Positions 1 through 9,509 of a DNA stretch of 64,000 bases are shown in pieces. The notes below the pieces were generated by a model. The model was not told the DNA's origin. It made no database searches and saw nothing but the letters and a program-made list of their open reading frames with translations. The stretch comes from Zanthoxylum bungeanum (lineage: Eukaryota > Streptophyta > Magnoliopsida > Sapindales > Rutaceae). The stretch lies in NCBI GenBank assembly GCA_019454045.1, contig SKCR01038915.1, forward strand, positions 1 to 64,000, given 5' to 3'. The position numbers were made by a program, and so were the translations under genes. Within the stretch, counting starts at the first letter, position 1; each line of letters opens with the position of its first letter.

Positions 1-402
1 AAAGTCTACAAAGCTCGTTTGGAACGGATGGGTTATTGACATCCATGGTATCCTAATGATATTCGTTGGGTAATTGAAGCACGAGTCCGATTGGCAGGTG
101 AGTCTTCTGACTCTTTTATTTCACATCTGCCTGGTTTAGGAAGAAGCACCTATGTAAAGAAACGTAGAGCTAAGCAAATGGGTGTTTGTTTCAAATGTGC
201 ACGATTTAATTGCAACACTCGTTGTCGTTCTTTAGGAATGGTGTCTGATAATCGCGAAGACAAAATTAAATTCATTAGGGATGGCTTGAGTAAGGAGTCT
301 TTAGATGATATATCTTTAACTCTTGAGACGCATCCCAGTGGATATGTTAATATAGCCATTCACAAATACATACACAATTCCAAAAGGAAAGATAACTGTT
401 AA
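1..402 (+). pseudogene. unrecognised ORF with a CxxC-type cysteine cluster, broken at its start
   Basis: I do not recognise this protein. The frame is open from the window edge except for one TGA at 37-39, and it ends at 400-402. The stretch from 91 encodes about 103 residues. A cysteine cluster, C-x2-C-x4-C-x3-C (starting CFKCARFN), lies near residue 33 and could bind zinc. Basic residues dominate upstream of it. It lies about 350 bases upstream of the LOG reading frame in the same orientation, so it may be another captured gene fragment or the end of a retroelement ORF. The 5' end is outside the window. Confidence 0.4.
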
Positions 403-748
403 GTCTCGGAATCTGACTCAAAAAGACCTGTTTGCCAATTTATAGAAAATTGGATGGGAAGCTTGTCCCTGACGCATAGACGTCAATCAAGCCGTTACTT
501 TTCTTGTAAATATTATATCTCTTTGTCTTTTCTTAATAATTGTGATTTGTTTTGATGTTTTCTTTTATTTTTCTCCGACAGGATCCAGACTTTTTGACCT
601 TTCACGATTTATTTTGTTGTTTAGCTAACTAACGTCCTCAGGAAGATACTAGTGCTATTATTACTCACCCTTTTTCAGGTACTATAAATTCAGCCGTCAT
701 TGCACTTTTGAAGGCATCCAGAGTTAAAAAGAAATACAAAAAAAAAAA

Positions 749-1399
749 ATGGAAGCCACTTCAAGAAGACGAGTTGAAAACATCTGCGTGTTTTGTGGTA
801 CTAGTGTTGGTACTAAGACACAATACATAGAAGCAGCACATGAATTGGGTCGAGTCTTAGCTGCAAGGAATATGCACTTAATATATGGCGGAGGCAATCT
901 TGGATTAATGGGGATCGTTTCAAAGGCCGTACAGGAAGGAGGCATCATGTTTGGGAATCATTCCAAAACCCTTGGCAGAGGCAATCTTATTGGATCATCA
1001 AACGGCGAGGAACTGATCGTGTCAGGTATGTCTGAACGACTGGTAGAAATGATTAACCGTGCTGATGCTTTTATCGCTTTGCCAGGTGGTTTGGGTACAT
1101 TGGAGGAAATTTTTTATAGTTCTATCTTGGGCGAACCTGAACATACACCAGAAACCGCTTGGATTGCTTAATGTTGATGGATTTTATGATTTTCTTTGTG
1201 TGTTTCTTGATGATGTTCGGAGAAATGGGTTCGTGTCAAAACCTTTGAAAGAACTCCTCTTTCCTGCCAGAACTGCTCCAGATCTAATAACCAACTCATA
1301 GCCTATGAACCACAAGTTGACCCTATCCTTTCAAAGATAAATTGGTCCGAGGACGATCGTGGTAAGAGGCGTCGAATTAATCTGGATCTTAACCTTTAA
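749..1399 (+). pseudogene. LOG-family cytokinin riboside 5'-monophosphate phosphoribohydrolase, frameshifted copy 1
   Basis: LOG enzymes release active cytokinin base from its riboside monophosphate. The frame opens at ATG 749 with a family-like N-terminus (ICVFCGTS). It continues through the nucleotide-binding YGGGNLGLMG and the catalytic PGGxGTxxE motif (ALPGGLGTLEE, about 1074-1112). Next to EEIF a run of six T, against five in copy 2, shifts the frame. The remainder is read in another frame and ends in INLDLNL and TAA at 1397-1399. Two compensating single-base shifts alter residues around 940-990 relative to copy 2, and another indel lies near 1290. Usual LOG length is about 210-220 residues, and the joined frames match that. 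It lies inside retrotransposon G1 with no visible introns, so it is a captured, probably processed gene. It is not functional as read. Confidence 0.85.
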
Positions 1400-1457
1400 T
1401 TTCCGTAGATTTCAGCTAACCAGGTACGACCTTCTTAACTCTTCTTTTACTGTTTAA

Positions 1458-1475
1458 GACATTGGGGACAATGTC
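1458..1475 (+). promoter_or_regulatory. conserved hairpin with GNRA-type tetraloop
   Basis: GACATTG, loop GGGA, CAATGTC: a perfect 7-bp stem 58 bases downstream of the LOG stop codon. The G2 copy (10145-10162) keeps the same stem with loop GAGA, so both loops fit GNRA. It is followed at once by a purine-rich tract. Function is inferred, not shown. Confidence 0.5.
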
Positions 1476-1480
1476 TCATT

Positions 1481-1494
1481 TAGGTTTGGGGGAG
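1481..1494 (+). promoter_or_regulatory. internal polypurine-like tract
   Basis: TAGGTTTGGGGGAGG-type sequence, closely matching the real polypurine tract next to the LTR (about 2726-2738) although it lies 1.2 kb upstream of the LTR. G2 has the same at 10170-10183. It could prime a second plus strand or be a relic of an older 3' end. Confidence 0.4.
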
Positions 1495-1499
1495 GAATT

Positions 1500-2702
1500 A
1501 GTTGATAATTACCTTATTTTTTTTTAGTTTGTATGTTGTTTTTATTTTTAGTCCAAAATTTTTTCGAAAAATACAAAAAAAAATTGGAAAATTTTCAAAA
1601 ATTACAAAAATATTTTGTGTTTTGTGTTTTTATTTTGACTAAAAAGGTGAAATTGGTAAAAGATAGCCGAGTAAGGAGTTTCCACTCCTGAGACGTGTCT
1701 CAAACCTATTTCGAAACAAGTTAATTTTGTTTATTTTATTTTGAATTATTTAATTTGTGAACTCTCCTTAAAACGGACTAAAATGGATATTCATATGCTC
1801 ATTTGACAGATATTATCAACATATATAGTAACATACAGACATGAGCTAAAATTGAAAAGTTTGTAATATTCAGTGCTCTAGTTTAATTGGAGGAAGCATC
1901 TCAAAAAAGCAATGGAGTAAAAAAAAAAAAAAAATCTGAGATCCGGGTTATTAAGTCTGTAAGGGTGTTTTAACACCTAGTGCCCTAAAACCAACTGGTT
2001 TGGGAGTCACTGGCCCAAAGCTCGTTACATGGATCAAAGATGCAGCAAAAAAAAAATATATATATATATCTGAAGTCTGGGTAATTAAGTCCGTAGGGGT
2101 GTCTTAACACCTGGTGCCCTAAAGCCAACTGGTTTGGGAGCCACCGACCCAACACTCGTTACATAGATGGAAGATATTGTATATAAAAAAAATAGAGAAA
2201 AATCAAAGAAAAAATCAGAAAAATCAGAAAAATTATTCCATTGCTGCAAAAAGGTGTGAATTCTGATAAAACTTTAGGACAAAAATATTACTCTCTTATC
2301 AACTGCACTTATGACTGTTGTGGGCAAAAATGAGTTGATTAATATTTTGTTGGCTGTGTATATGGAGAATGGTAAAAAATCGGAGAATTTACTTATTCAG
2401 TAATTTAAAATAAAACAAAACAACTAGTAACTTGGAGTAGAAGTTTCACCTGATTAGTCACTAACATCTTTATTCTATTTTCGCTTGTCTTTTTGCTTTT
2501 GTGTGCATTAGTTTTAACTAATTTTTTACTTTTGTAAAAATTTTGTGGGTATCATTGCTGTAAACCCTCACGAGACTACAACTCGTCCACTAGGGACACC
2601 TAGGGGTTTAAAGGCTTGTTGCATATGCTAAATGCAATCGTGATCCCTACGAAAGTGGCTTAGTTAATTTTATTTTCATGTTATTTTATTTTATTTTATG
2701 TT
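1500..2702 (+). other. AT-rich non-coding 3' internal region of G1
   Basis: No open frame. It holds A/T homopolymers, a pair of 133-bp repeats (see separate entry) and an unoccupied target site at 2281-2285 (AAAAA), which in G2 received copia A. The segment 2570-2660 is strongly conserved with 33170-33270 in G2. Confidence 0.6.
1938..2172 (+). repeat. two tandem units of about 133 bp with hairpin potential
   Basis: Two units begin near 1938 and 2073. Each contains 'attaagtc(t/c)gta', a GGTGTT..AACACC inverted repeat and the pair AAACCA-AC-TGGTTT. G2 carries the same two units (10603-10845), so the duplication predates the split of the copies. Confidence 0.7.
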
Positions 2703-2738
2703 TTGCTCGAGGACTAGCAAAATGTTAGGTTTGGGGGT
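2703..2738 (+). promoter_or_regulatory. 3' polypurine tract of G1
   Basis: A 'ctcgaggactagcaaaatg' block followed by TTAGGTTTGGGGGT directly abuts the LTR start TGATGAGTG. An almost identical block precedes the G2 LTR. This is the expected plus-strand priming site. Confidence 0.75.
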
Positions 2739-2926
2739 TGATGAGTGATATTTATATCACTATTTCCCACTCAATTAACTTAATATTTTGTATAGTTTCG
2801 CGAGTTTTGTGAACGTTTTGATGTATTTGGTGTTATTTTGCAGATAAATAAGTTTGGAAAGCATTGGAGGCAATTTGGGGCAAAAACGGACAAAAATGCG
2901 TCAACTGGAATATTTTGGTCTTAAGA

Positions 2927-3545
2927 GCGTCGCGACGCCAAGCCTTCCGCGTCGCGACGTCTAAAATGAGCCGAACAGTGCTAACGTGCGCCAGGTCCAC
3001 AAATCAGAATCTGAGAAAAGTTTGACTTTGCTAAAATGCGCCGTGCCACGTGTCACCATCACAGCCGATATGCTAACATGCGCCGTGCCACGTGTCAGCA
3101 TCCTACGGTGCCGACAGTCACCATCGCCATGTGTGCCACGTGTCACTCCAGGTCATCTCCATGTCATCAGCCACGTCAGCAAGTCAACAAGTCAACATTG
3201 CCACCTCACCGCCACGTCATCATCAGCCAATCAGAAGCTGACACGTGTCGCAATTCTATGGTGCCGACAGTCTCTTTCCCACGTGTCGCCACGTCATCGC
3301 CACCTCACCGCCACGTCAGCGCCACGTCAGCATCAATTATTGGATATCCTATCCTTATCTGACACGTGGCGGATAAGAATCTCAGTGACCAATCAGAAGC
3401 CGCCACGTGTCACAATAATTGAGTTCCAACAACTGCTTCGCGTGTCACCTTATCAGCTTATCCAGAATCTTCAAACCAACGAACCAGAAGCTGCAACGTC
3501 GACAAAGCTGGCGTCGCGACGTTGAGGGCTTTGGCGTCGCGACGC
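2927..3545 (+). promoter_or_regulatory. U3 enhancer-like G-box cluster bracketed by CG palindromes
   Basis: Between about 3040 and 3415 the motif CCACGTGTCA or a close variant (CACGTG/ACGTG cores) occurs around ten times, interleaved with CCACGTCAGC. Four copies of the 12-bp palindrome GCGTCGCGACG(C/T) flank the cluster in two pairs, at 2927, 2949, 3511 and 3534, with 22-23 bp spacing. G-box/ABRE cores are bound by plant bZIP and bHLH factors. Stress or hormone response of this promoter is inferred. Confidence 0.6.
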
Positions 3546-3566
3546 GGGAAACCGAAATTTTTTGCC

Positions 3567-3574
3567 TATAAATA
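3567..3574 (+). promoter_or_regulatory. TATA box of the G1 LTR
   Basis: TATAAATA directly downstream of the G-box cluster and the last CG palindrome. A CT-rich stretch (about 3603-3650) follows, as expected around a transcription start. Confidence 0.6.
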
Positions 3575-3875
3575 GAGCGCGAAATTTCAGATTTCAGTGT
3601 ACCACTCTCTCTCTTATAATCTTTCTAAAGAGAGAGTTTCTCTCTCTATTTTCTTTTAATTTTTAGTTTTTTTTTAGTTTTTAGTTTTGTAATTAATTTT
3701 AATTACGTTTTGTTAATATAGTAATTTAATTTTTACTTTTTACTTTTTACAGTTTTTATTTACCATGAGGAGGTAACTCCCCCAGCTAGGGTGAAAGGTA
3801 ATTCTTTTACTGTTACTATTTAGATTAATCTCCCTTAAAAATAATATATTCACTATTTAAAATATTGACTTAAAA

Positions 3876-4045
3876 AGGATACCGCCAGATTGGTCGGTTG
3901 GTAATTCATTTTAATCTGATTTAACCTGACTAATAAAGGATACCGCCAGATTGGTCGGTTGGTAATTTAATTTTGGTTCCGCCTTTATGGCTGGTTGGAC
4001 TTAATTTGACTTAATCAGGTTACCGCCTATATGGCTGGTTGGAAA
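3876..4045 (+). repeat. degenerate array with core ACCGCC..GGCTGGTTGG
   Basis: Four imperfect copies of 'ccgcc-(a/t)-tggtcggttgg' or 'ccgcctatatggctggttgg' spaced about 40-60 bp within the LTR. G2 has about seven (34226-34625), so the array expands or contracts between copies. Confidence 0.6.
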
Positions 4046-4947
4046 AAGAATCACAAGTTTATATATTATTTTATGGGAGATATCTAAATTAGTAGTAGTA
4101 AAAGTAATTCCTTTTACCTTAGCATTTTATTTTATTGTAATTTTCTTTTCAGTATTTACTTTACCGCATTTTTACTTTATGTCTTTTACTTTTAAGTTGC
4201 TATTAGCCCTAGTTATGTGTTGTAACTAAATTAGTTATCTGGGGTTGTGATGAAATCCAATATCACCGTTTTATAAGGGTTAGATTATAGCTTGGGTAAT
4301 ATAAAGATTTATTTATTGAGTCTTAAACTTAATGCTTTTTCATTAATTGGCCATTAATAAAATTGATCTGGTAAATCTAAAATGAACTAGACATAGGGAT
4401 TTTAGGTTTCAGCCTTAGACTCAATAGCCCACGATCTTCCTTGAGGATAGATAACCCTTTAATAGATTTCCTTACAGGATAAGAATATACCTGTCGGGCG
4501 GGGGTAGCCATAATTGGAACTTAAACTTAATGAATCCAGATAATTTGGTTGACATAGACATATGGTTCAATTGGGTTAAACTGGGTATTTGTGTCTGACC
4601 ATCGACAGAGGCTTACACATAATTTAGTGTTCCAGGTTAATAAATCAATATATTACCCAACTTTAAGATAATCACTTCATCTTTAAAATGATATTGGAAG
4701 AAATCACAACCCTAGATAGTTTTTAATATTGAATTTTCTTAAAACCTATTTTCGACAAATTTGTTTACTTGTTTTTAAATTTAGAATCGTCACCATTTCA
4801 AATCAATCAATCAACTTGTTGGATATTAGTAATCATTTGACCTCATAAAATTAATAGATTAGATATTAAGTCCTCGTGGGATCGATATTTTTATACTACT
4901 TGAACGATACGTGCGCTTGCGTTATACGTGTGTGTTTACGCCGGTCA

Positions 4948-6704
4948 AACATCGCCTTGGTCTCTCCCTGAAACTGGACTCCATTGTCCGTAACCACGTG
5001 ATGCGGCATACCGTACCGGCATATGAGATTTCGGGCTATGAACTTAGCCATTTGTTTTGCCGTGACATTACGGAATTACTCGGCTTCTACCCATTTCGAG
5101 AAGTAGTCCACTGCTACCACTATAAAGCGATGTCCGTTTGACGCATTCGGCCGAATCTCTCTGATCATATCAATTCCCCATGCTGAGAAAGGCCACGGTT
5201 CTGACAACCCGTGCAATTCTGTATGCGGCAAATGATTCAAATTCCCATGCGCTTGACAATCATGACAGTGCCTTACCAGCTTCGCGCAGTCGGCTTCCAT
5301 GGTTGACCAGTAAAAGCCTTGTCTCACAATCTTGCGGGACAAGTTCAATCCGTTCATATCCGGTCCACAGACGCCAGCATGCACTTTATCCATTATCTTC
5401 TAAGCTTCTTCCTTTCTCAAGCATTTCAGCTGAACACCGTTCGCTTGCCTCTTGTAGAGTTCTCCCTTCAGACTCACATATTGAGCAGCCAACTTCTGAA
5501 TGGCGATTCTGTCTTTTCTGCTCGCTTCCTCTGGGTATTCCCCATGTTCTAGATACCTCTGGATGTCATAATACCACGGTTTTCCGTCATCGACCTCTAC
5601 TCCCAAGATCCTCTCTATCTCATAAACCGGTTTGCTGGCCGTTGTCAACACAAGTGGTCTCATCACCAATTTCTCTGGATTCTCCCAGGTTGCGGCTAGC
5701 GTTGCCAATGCATCTGCCATCTGATTTTCTTCCCGAGGCAAGTGCTGAAATTTGCAGTTAGGGATAGCATGTGCTAGGTTTCTGAGGTGGAATAAGTACA
5801 GCTTCAACCGTTCTTCTTTTAACTCCCATTCTCCTTGCATCTGTCGGATCACCAACATTGAATCTCCGTAAACATCCACATTCGTAGCTCTCAAGGCTAT
5901 TAATGCAGTCAAGCCGAATGCACATGCTTCATACTCAGCCATATTGTTAGTTACCCTGAACGTCAACCTCTTGGCCATAGGCAAAGTCTCTCCCCCAGGG
6001 GTTACTATTACAATACCGATTCCGGCTCCTTTGCAGTTCACTGCTCCGTCAAAATACATCTTCCATCCTTGGACTGCTATAGCTTGGATTTCTTCGTCGG
6101 GGAATTCAAACTTGTACTGATCCCCTTCAACAGGTTGTAAGGCTAGGAATTCTGCCACGGCTCGCCCTTTGATTACCTTTGAAGTGAGGTACTCGATGTC
6201 AAATTCAGTCAACAGTACTAACCATCTGCCCAGCTTTCCAACTAGTGAAGGCACCGAATGTAGATACTTCAAAGGATTCTCCTTTGCGACTACTTGGATC
6301 TTGTAAGACTGGAAATAGTGGCGTAATTTCCTGGACACCCATACTACTGCTAGACAAATCTTCTCTACTTCCTGATAGCGGGCTTCGTACGGAAGCAGCT
6401 TCTTACTGAGGTAGTAGATGGCGTGCTCTACTCCTGTCTCATCGGCTTGTACCATCATCGCCCCCAGCGCTTCGGGTTCAATAGCCAAATAAAGCACCAA
6501 AGGTCTGCCTTGTTTCGGAGGTCTCAGGACGGGAGGTTTCACCAAATATTCCCTTATTCTGTCAAATGCTTCCTGACACTGTTCGTTCCACTTTACCGGC
6601 TGATCTTTCCTCAATGACTTGAATATGGGCTCACATACTGACGTCAACTTTGCAATGAACAGACTGATATACTGGATTTTCCCAAGGAATGCTCTGACTT
6701 TTTT
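4948..6704 (-). pseudogene. F1 pol: RT end, RNase H, Tat-type second RNase H, integrase (partial)
   Basis: From 6704 leftward: the reverse transcriptase tail (KKVRAFLGKIQYI), then the gypsy RNase H (LVLYLAIEPEALGAMMVQ, YYLSKKLL). The second, archaeal-type RNase H follows, with YFDGA, MAEYEA and YGDSMLV around the metal-binding acids. Integrase follows, with the zinc-finger cysteines (HCHDCQ), the core (WGIDMI) and TDNGVQFQG. In-frame stops occur at 5400-5402 and near 5073-5075. The N-terminal histidine of the zinc finger appears altered. The frame is open up to base 4948, where G1 begins. No ATG start exists: the upstream end is a deletion joint with the leader near 6705. Confidence 0.85.
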
Positions 6705-7610
6705 TTCTAACCCAACGGGTATCAATGATGGCTTTTAAGACACAAGGGTTAACATGATGCATGTATGCATGAGATGCATGAGATGTATGCGATGTATGGA
6801 ATATATAAGTTGACCCATTATCATTTTAAAGCATTCAATCGCACCATTGCGCGGTGCAAACTTGTCCCAGTTGAAAAGGCCCAACAGGTTTACACTTTAC
6901 AATGATATGGCTAAATGACTTCAAATGATAAAAGGCCCATTCACAAAGTGGCCCACCGGCATTTTAGAAGCTTTTGGCCCAACTGTCAAAGGACACAAAC
7001 TTGCCCCAGTTTAAATGGCCCAACAAGTTCACATCTTTTGACAAAAGGTCCAACTGGATCCAAATGACGGCGGTCCAACACACAAATATAAAATAAATAA
7101 CTACCGGTTCTTTCAAGGCTAACTTTCACAAGTGGGTTCACGGGGTGCGGACAAAGGCTCTCGTTTGACGAAGGATTACCCACAACTAGGACTCCCCACT
7201 CAAGGGTTCAAGCGACCAAGTGAGTGCACCTTTTTTATACCTTACGGTATGTGCCAACGAGTTACGGTGTGTGACTAACTGTCAAATGGATTTCCCGTTG
7301 TAGATTCCCCAGAGGGAAGGTGGAGCGAGGCTCTCTTAAGTACCCAAGCCCCTTAGGCTCTTATCGCTTGGTGTCAGGAATAAACGACGAGTCCTCCAAA
7401 CTAGTATGTCACAACGAGCTACAAGTAATGATTTATCTAGGTGCCTTCACAGCTTTTCCCCGAAGGGTAGTGAGTGAAGGAAGACACCCAACCATCACCT
7501 AGCTTCCACAAAGCCTTTGATTAACCCCCTCAACCCACTATAGAAATGGTCAACTAATGCACAAATTATACACATCACAAGACATGATTTCGAGGCCAAT
7601 TCTCTAATAC
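6705..7610 (-). other. F1 leader (5' untranslated region), non-coding
   Basis: The leader runs between the primer binding site and the deletion joint. It contains short repeats such as 'gatgcatgagatg' (6760-6795) and pairs of 'cttgtcccagtt..ggcccaac' around 6860-7030. It matches F2 62049-62875 (opposite strand) and F3 63669-64000 (same strand). The joint near 6705 follows the conserved 'acccaacgggtat' block, which in F3 is followed by the gag start. Confidence 0.7.
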
Positions 7611-7627
7611 CCCCAATGGAGTCGCCA
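7611..7627 (-). promoter_or_regulatory. F1 primer binding site
   Basis: Minus-strand TGGCGACTCCATTGGGG lies three bases inside the LTR end TCTACA. F2 has TGGCGACTCCACTGGGG in the same place. The TGGCGACTC start is the form I associate with Tat/Ogre-type elements primed by a tRNA-Arg; the tRNA was not checked. Confidence 0.7.
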
Positions 7628-7630
7628 GAC

Positions 7631-9509
7631 TGTAGACAACAGAACCTGGGCGACGCTGTTCTAGGCTCGCGGCCTAGTTGGGAAGTATGAAATAACATAG
7701 AGTCGCCACCCGGTGTGAACCGGGACAAAGATTTAAGGCCGCACTCACCCCTCGCAAGGGTAGACCTCAAACCGTTGGGTTCGGAATGGTCCCTTACTTA
7801 TGTCACTTGTGATGATATGATTTGTGCAATAAACTAACCGAATCTATTCAACATTCATGCTCAAGGGTACTTAGATCTAACATGCTTTCATCCAAATAAC
7901 TCCACGCAATGTAACACAACAAGCATATTGAACCATTAAATCAACATGTATAAATCATTACCCAACACATCATAAACTAAGAACATGCATAATGAACAAC
8001 CTAAACATGCTTTAACAAATAAATAACAAACTAAATTAAATCATGCTTTAAATAATAAATAAACAACCTATAAACTATAACATGCTCAAATACAATTAGG
8101 ATGAGACGAGATGCGTGGCATTGTATCTCGAGTGCAGACCATACTACCGTCCATTCGGAGTCGGCTATGGAATTTACGTCCGGGTTTCCATCCGATATAC
8201 CACAAAAGAGAACACATATCCCGCTCATCAACAATCACATCATGCTTCAAACGACTCTCATGCAATTATATATCAAAATAAATAAAACAACAATAAAGAA
8301 GATAAGTAGAAAGGTGCCCTCAGGTCTAACCTCTTTTGTCGTCTAAGAAAGGGCGTTACACGTCCGTTGGAAGGGTGAATGATCCGCTACTCTTTTAGTT
8401 CACCAACTCAACGTCTTTCCTCGCTGTTTTGCTGTTCGGGCTGCTGTTTCAAGTCCGTTTCGCTGCTGTTTCGCTGCTACGTTTCAGGTCACTGTCTTGA
8501 TGGTTTAGCGGACTGTTTTGGGTGATTTTGAAGGCTTAGGGAGGTGCGTTGTGAGGATTTTTTAGGGAAACTTTATGGAGGTTTTGGGGATGGTGTTTAG
8601 GTGATTTTAGGACTGTTTTATGGGTTAAAGACGCAACAAAAACTGACCAGAACAGAAGGTGAACTGCGGCAGTTCACAGGTGCAGTGGGGTGTTTTCAGG
8701 GACTGTTTTGGGGCTGCGAATGGGGCTGTGTTTGGAGGGTGTTTAGTGCGACTTTAGGGCTGTGAATAAGGTTTATTTAAGGGTGTTTTAGGGCTGTGAA
8801 TGGGGGCTGGAACTCGGCAATGGAGGGTTAAGTTTAGGGCTTGGGCGTGAAGGGTGTTGATGATGGAGGGAAGATGCGGCAATGGAGGCTATTGGATCTT
8901 GAAGGTGCGGCAATGGAGGCTTCAGGGGGATGCTTGGGCGTGCAATGGAGGCTTAAGAGAATGCTTTAGGCATGTGAGAGAGGTGTATCAGCTAGGTTTT
9001 GAATGGGGGGTGAAGGCCTCTTTTTATAGGCAAAGAGAGAAGACTTTCCTAATTAGAATAGGAAGGAATCTCCTAATTGATTTCTAATAAGGAATGCATC
9101 TCCTAATTAGGATTTGGATTGGATTTGATTTGGTAATGATTTGATTTGATTTCTTTTATTTAGGTAAGGATTTAACAAGATTTAAACATGTGATAAATAT
9201 GCAATACCTAAATAAAGGGGCTTTGGGCGTGAATCACATCCTTTGGGCATGGATTTGGTTTGACTTGGGTATTTGGGCTTGGTTTGGGTTAGGTATGTGG
9301 TCTATGGGAGTTTTGGGCCTAAGGTGAGCTTAGAAACGGAGGTATAACAAGCAACCGAAGCGAAAACAACGAGATTAAATCCATCAAAAATTCTATTTTC
9401 CAATTTTACCCTTCCAACGTCCGTTTCCCGCGACTTTCATGACTAAAGAAGTAGTTGCCTCCATACGAGACTCATCATTGGGGTAATGTGTAAAAATACA
9501 TTGCCTACA
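7631..9509 (-). mobile_element. 5' LTR of F1
   Basis: The ends are TGTAGGCAATG (minus strand, at 9509) and TCTACA (7631), about 1.88 kb. It is homologous to the F2 LTR 59586-62028. It contains repeated 'gggctgtgaatggggctg' and 'gcaatggaggctt' words (about 8700-8960). The right boundary falls exactly where the LOG homology of G2 begins, and the expected target duplication is GCAAC (9510-9514). Confidence 0.8.
9021..9028 (-). promoter_or_regulatory. TATA box of the F1 LTR
   Basis: Minus-strand TATAAAAA, in the same relative place as TATAAAAAGA at 60171 in the F2 LTR. Confidence 0.5.

Larger units (their letters stand above)
1..2738 (+). mobile_element. G1: 3' internal part of a LOG-bearing LTR retrotransposon
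   Basis: This is the internal region of an LTR element whose 5' half lies left of the window. In order it holds an unrecognised ORF, a LOG-family pseudogene, a hairpin with a polypurine-like tract, an AT-rich leader-like stretch with two 133-bp repeats, and a final polypurine tract abutting the LTR. The same order and sequence recur in G2 at 9510-10932 and 32893-33361, which defines it as one element family. No reverse transcriptase or integrase of this element is visible, so whether it is autonomous cannot be judged here. The Ty3/gypsy assignment rests only on the style of its tract and LTR. The gap 403-748 holds nothing I recognise. Confidence 0.75.
2739..4947 (+). mobile_element. 3' LTR of G1
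   Basis: The LTR starts TGATGAGTG after the polypurine tract and ends CCGGTCA at 4947, about 2.2 kb. It aligns along its length with the G2 LTR (33362-35427). It carries a G-box-rich U3, a TATA box and a degenerate array downstream. At 4948 the sequence switches without a gap to an open integrase frame of F1 on the minus strand, so this LTR end is also the junction of G1 with its target. The predicted target duplication is AACAT (4948-4952), with the partner copy left of the window. Confidence 0.8.
4948..9509 (-). mobile_element. F1: Tat-type Ty3/gypsy element, minus strand, interrupted by G1
   Basis: Reading leftward: 5' LTR (9509-7631), primer binding site (7627-7611), leader, then a fusion of leader to reverse transcriptase, RNase H, a second RNase H-like domain and integrase, stopping at the G1 LTR end. 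Two RNase H domains are a hallmark of the Tat lineage. Gag, protease and most of reverse transcriptase have been deleted. The right end lies exactly at LTR terminus TGTAGG (on the minus strand) against G2's LOG gene at 9510, so F1 inserted into G2. The rest of its integrase and its 3' LTR should lie left of G1, outside the window. Confidence 0.8.

Noticed and set aside
2986..3525. A 179-residue open frame across the G1 LTR U3
   Set aside because: It is built from ACGTG-rich promoter repeats, has no domain, overlaps another frame on the same strand, and is not kept in the G2 LTR.
4911..5761. Plus-strand open frames of 76 and 193 residues
   Set aside because: They are antisense to a clear integrase/RNase H frame of F1 and have no recognisable motifs.
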